Program-made: the position numbers and the translations under genes
Shown: positions 6,006 to 7,758 of the stretch, in pieces
How the letters are laid out: every line of letters begins with the position of its first letter
Position numbering within the stretch: position 1 is the stretch's first letter
Origin: Bacteroidetes bacterium GWA2_30_7
GTDB lineage: Bacteria; Bacteroidota; Bacteroidia; Bacteroidales; GWF2-33-38
Reading direction: 5' to 3'
NCBI GenBank assembly: GCA_001768155.1
Contig: MENC01000300.1
Span: forward strand, 9,023-16,780
DNA length: 7,758 nt
Notes under the pieces: model-generated
The model's input: the letters and a program-made list of their open reading frames with translations, nothing else
Told to the model about the DNA's origin: nothing
Database searches by the model: none

Positions 6006-6644
6006 TTAAATCATACTATATGCAGTAAGGAATTGATTAACAGGCTGTTTTTTGTCCAAATAATATTCCTTGTCTTTTATTTCTGAAAGATATTCTCTTC
6101 TTTTCATTTTTATAAAGTCGTTATTAAGACCTAAGACAATTATCATATTAGCTACTTTATTTTGTAATGCATTAGTAAGCCATGAATTTGGGAAAAAAAT
6201 ATGCAACGATTTATTATACATTAAACATTTTAAATTATTATATTCTGCCTTATCAGGTTTTAAAATATCTTCAATACCATATTTGTTTTCTAAATGATTT
6301 TTTTGAATATTAATATCACCGAATACTGCAAATAAATTATCCCAATCCCAACCACTGTTTTTCTTTTTTGTTTTTGAAAAGTGTTCAATTGTTGCCGGAT
6401 TATCAGGAAAGTAATCAATAGAATATTTGCCTTTTTTGAAGCCGTCTTTAATTTTTTCTAATGAAGGCTCATCAATTAATCGAAATTCGGTGTAAGCACA
6501 TAATCCATCTTGAATTATAAGCAATTCGTATAAAACATCGTAATAAAACTTATTTGAAGTGGAATTATATTCCTTCGTTTTATTTTTTGCGTACCACTTA
6601 CTAAATTCGGCTGATAAGCTTAGGGTTTTATTCAACTTTCTCAT
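6006..6644 (-). CDS. HNH-like (PtuB-type) putative nuclease, degenerate
   Basis: This 212-residue protein resembles the small HNH partners of SMC/ABC-type ATPases (PtuB of Septu, HNH effectors of some retrons), which cut DNA or RNA during phage defence. The core layout is QDGLCAYTEFRL (45-56), IEHF (86-89, the presumed catalytic His88), GWDWDNLF (98-105, Asn103) and INIQKN (111-116). Typical members carry a zinc-binding CxxC at the first block and another Cys pair near the last. Here the first block is Cys49-x-x-Thr52 and the second pair is missing, so the metal-binding knuckle is lost or replaced. The ATG at 6642-6644 overlaps the ATPase stop by 17 bases, implying coupled synthesis and a joint complex. 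The assignment rests on pattern and neighbour only; activity is unproven. Confidence 0.6.
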   Translation of the reverse strand: MRKLNKTLSLSAEFSKWYAKNKTKEYNSTSNKFYYDVLYELLIIQDGLCAYTEFRLIDEPSLEKIKDGFKKGKYSIDYFPDNPATIEHFSKTKKKNSGWDWDNLFAVFGDINIQKNHLENKYGIEDILKPDKAEYNNLKCLMYNKSLHIFFPNSWLTNALQNKVANMIIVLGLNNDFIKMKRREYLSEIKDKEYYLDKKQPVNQFLTAYSMI

Positions 6645-7758
6645 TCCAACCGACTTTATTTTTCAGTTTAATAAATTCGTTTAATTTTTTTTCAAAAGCC
6701 ACACCTTTGTTTTTCCCTATATTTTTTAATTCGTTTAATTCATTTTTTAAAGATGCTACTTTCATTAATTCTTGAATTCTGTAGTTATTATTTCCTTCAT
6801 CGGTAAGGTCAAATAGTTTTAATAAAATGTCGTCCCATTTTAAATACTTTGGATAAACTGTATAATTATCAACATGACGTTCGTTTTGATAATTATTTTC
6901 TTGAATAACATTCGCATGACTTTCATCAAACTTTAATTCAACTATTTCCCAAGGGTCGAATGATGAAGCAATTATAGGAGAGTGTGTTGCAAAAAAGAAT
7001 TGGCAATTATCGCCAAGATTAGTATAAAAATCAACAATTTTTTGTTGCAAATTTGGATATAAAGAACGCTCTGGCTCATCAATTAATATAATAGCATTTT
7101 TAGGTTTTATTACCATTAATGGAATAGCAGTGTCAATAATTTGTTTTGTTCCGGTGCTCCAAAAATCTCTGCTAATAGTTTTACCATCTAAGGTTTGTAA
7201 TTCAATAAGACCAACATACTCACTTGATGCTACATCAACTTCAGGTTTAATTTTAACTCCAATATTCAAAAGTATTTTATCCATTACATTAGCTAGAGAG
7301 TCTAAAGGATTTGAATTGTTGGTTAGCCAATTATGATATTCATTATTTATTTTATCAATATCTGTCGGGGTTGAATCAATTTTTAATGCAACTTTAGATA
7401 TTTTATTTTTCCATTCTAAATCAGTTAATTTATATTTTTTAATATCACCTAATACAATATTCAATAATCTGGAACTATCATCAATTTCAAAATCAATAGT
7501 TTGTCTTAATATTAAACTTCTATAAGCGTTTATTTCATTAATGGTCTTTGAAAAATTATCTTTATCTTTAATAAAGAATCTCTCAGTAGGAAAATTAATT
7601 AATATTGGTCTATTTGTCGAATAATAAGTTTTTCTTGCATTTATGTATTTTAACATCCATGTACTATCATTCTCTACTAATTTATTAGTTATAAAAAATT
7701 TTAAATTCGCCCAAGATTGTTCAAATAAGAAATTGTCAAAACTCATAAGCATTTTAAC
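6628..7758 (-). CDS. SMC/ABC-type ATPase (AAA_21/PtuA-like), 5' end off-window
   Basis: The visible part is 374 residues from the first ATG at 7752, but the frame stays open to the window edge. It contains the C-terminal half of an ABC-type ATPase head. There is a signature-like FWSTGTKQ (197-204), Walker B AIILIDEPE (220-228, Asp225 and Glu226), a D-loop-like SLYP, and switch His257 in FATHSP. Residues 1-195 hold NFPTER, usual in these proteins, and a long helical insertion. The Walker A lysine loop, expected before NFPTER, is absent from the visible part, so the true start is almost surely upstream. The charged C-terminus (about 335-374) looks helical. With the overlapping HNH-like gene it forms a Septu-like operon. 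GC is about 26% in two sampled stretches, below the housekeeping genes. Confidence 0.8.
   Translation of the reverse strand, partial: VKMLMSFDNFLFEQSWANLKFFITNKLVENDSTWMLKYINARKTYYSTNRPILINFPTERFFIKDKDNFSKTINEINAYRSLILRQTIDFEIDDSSRLLNIVLGDIKKYKLTDLEWKNKISKVALKIDSTPTDIDKINNEYHNWLTNNSNPLDSLANVMDKILLNIGVKIKPEVDVASSEYVGLIELQTLDGKTISRDFWSTGTKQIIDTAIPLMVIKPKNAIILIDEPERSLYPNLQQKIVDFYTNLGDNCQFFFATHSPIIASSFDPWEIVELKFDESHANVIQENNYQNERHVDNYTVYPKYLKWDDILLKLFDLTDEGNNNYRIQELMKVASLKNELNELKNIGKNKGVAFEKKLNEFIKLKNKVGWNEKVE

Noticed and set aside
6070..7336. Plus-strand open frames at 6070-6297 and 7130-7336
   Set aside because: Both are antisense to the HNH-like and ATPase genes, whose motifs are clear on the other strand.
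7750..7752. ATG 7752 as the real start of the ATPase
   Set aside because: The frame is open to the window edge and the Walker A motif expected upstream is missing, so the gene most likely begins off-window.
6006..7758. Complete retron with reverse transcriptase
   Set aside because: ATPase-HNH pairs occur in some retrons, but no reverse transcriptase or msr/msd-like RNA region is visible here.

Overview
The window is AT-rich DNA from a member of the Bacteroidota. Three signs point there: promoters of the TAnnTTTG (-7) / TTTG or TTG (-33) type, starts without clear Shine-Dalgarno sequences, and housekeeping proteins (SufB, ThiL) at roughly 35-37% GC in hand-counted stretches. No tRNA, rRNA, CRISPR array, integrase or transposase gene is visible.

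Layout. (1) 38-2008, plus strand: a complete malonyl-CoA decarboxylase, then a GNAT N-acetyltransferase of the phosphinothricin/amino-acid acetyltransferase type. (2) 2294-3742, minus strand: sufB, the Fe-S scaffold subunit, without sufC or sufD next to it. (3) 3849-4889, plus strand: thiL (thiamine-monophosphate kinase), divergent from sufB. Their promoters lie almost back to back. (4) 4890-5963: a cassette with a hairpin right after thiL, an imperfect palindromic repeat, and a minus-strand antitoxin-toxin pair (RelE/ParE superfamily toxin) with its own promoter. It ends in a second, degenerate copy of the last 18 codons of thiL. (5) 5967-5995: a near-perfect palindrome, probably a terminator. 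(6) 6006-7758, minus strand: a SMC/ABC-type ATPase cut by the window edge, overlapping a small protein with a degenerate HNH-like core. The arrangement resembles Septu (PtuA/PtuB) and retron-associated ATPase-HNH defence pairs.

How the parts relate. Sections 1-3 are core metabolism. From the end of thiL onward the DNA looks accessory: toxin-antitoxin pair, repeat, putative defence operon, and lower GC in the ATPase. The most informative observation is that the cassette is bounded by a direct repeat of the thiL 3' end (4836-4889 and 5910-5963). Of 18 codons, 10 are identical, 6 differ synonymously, 1 is missense and 1 is Trp to TGA. This suggests that the 3' end of thiL was replaced by a diverged allele, leaving one version displaced and decaying. 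That in turn suggests an insertion or recombination site at the end of thiL. The mechanism is inference.
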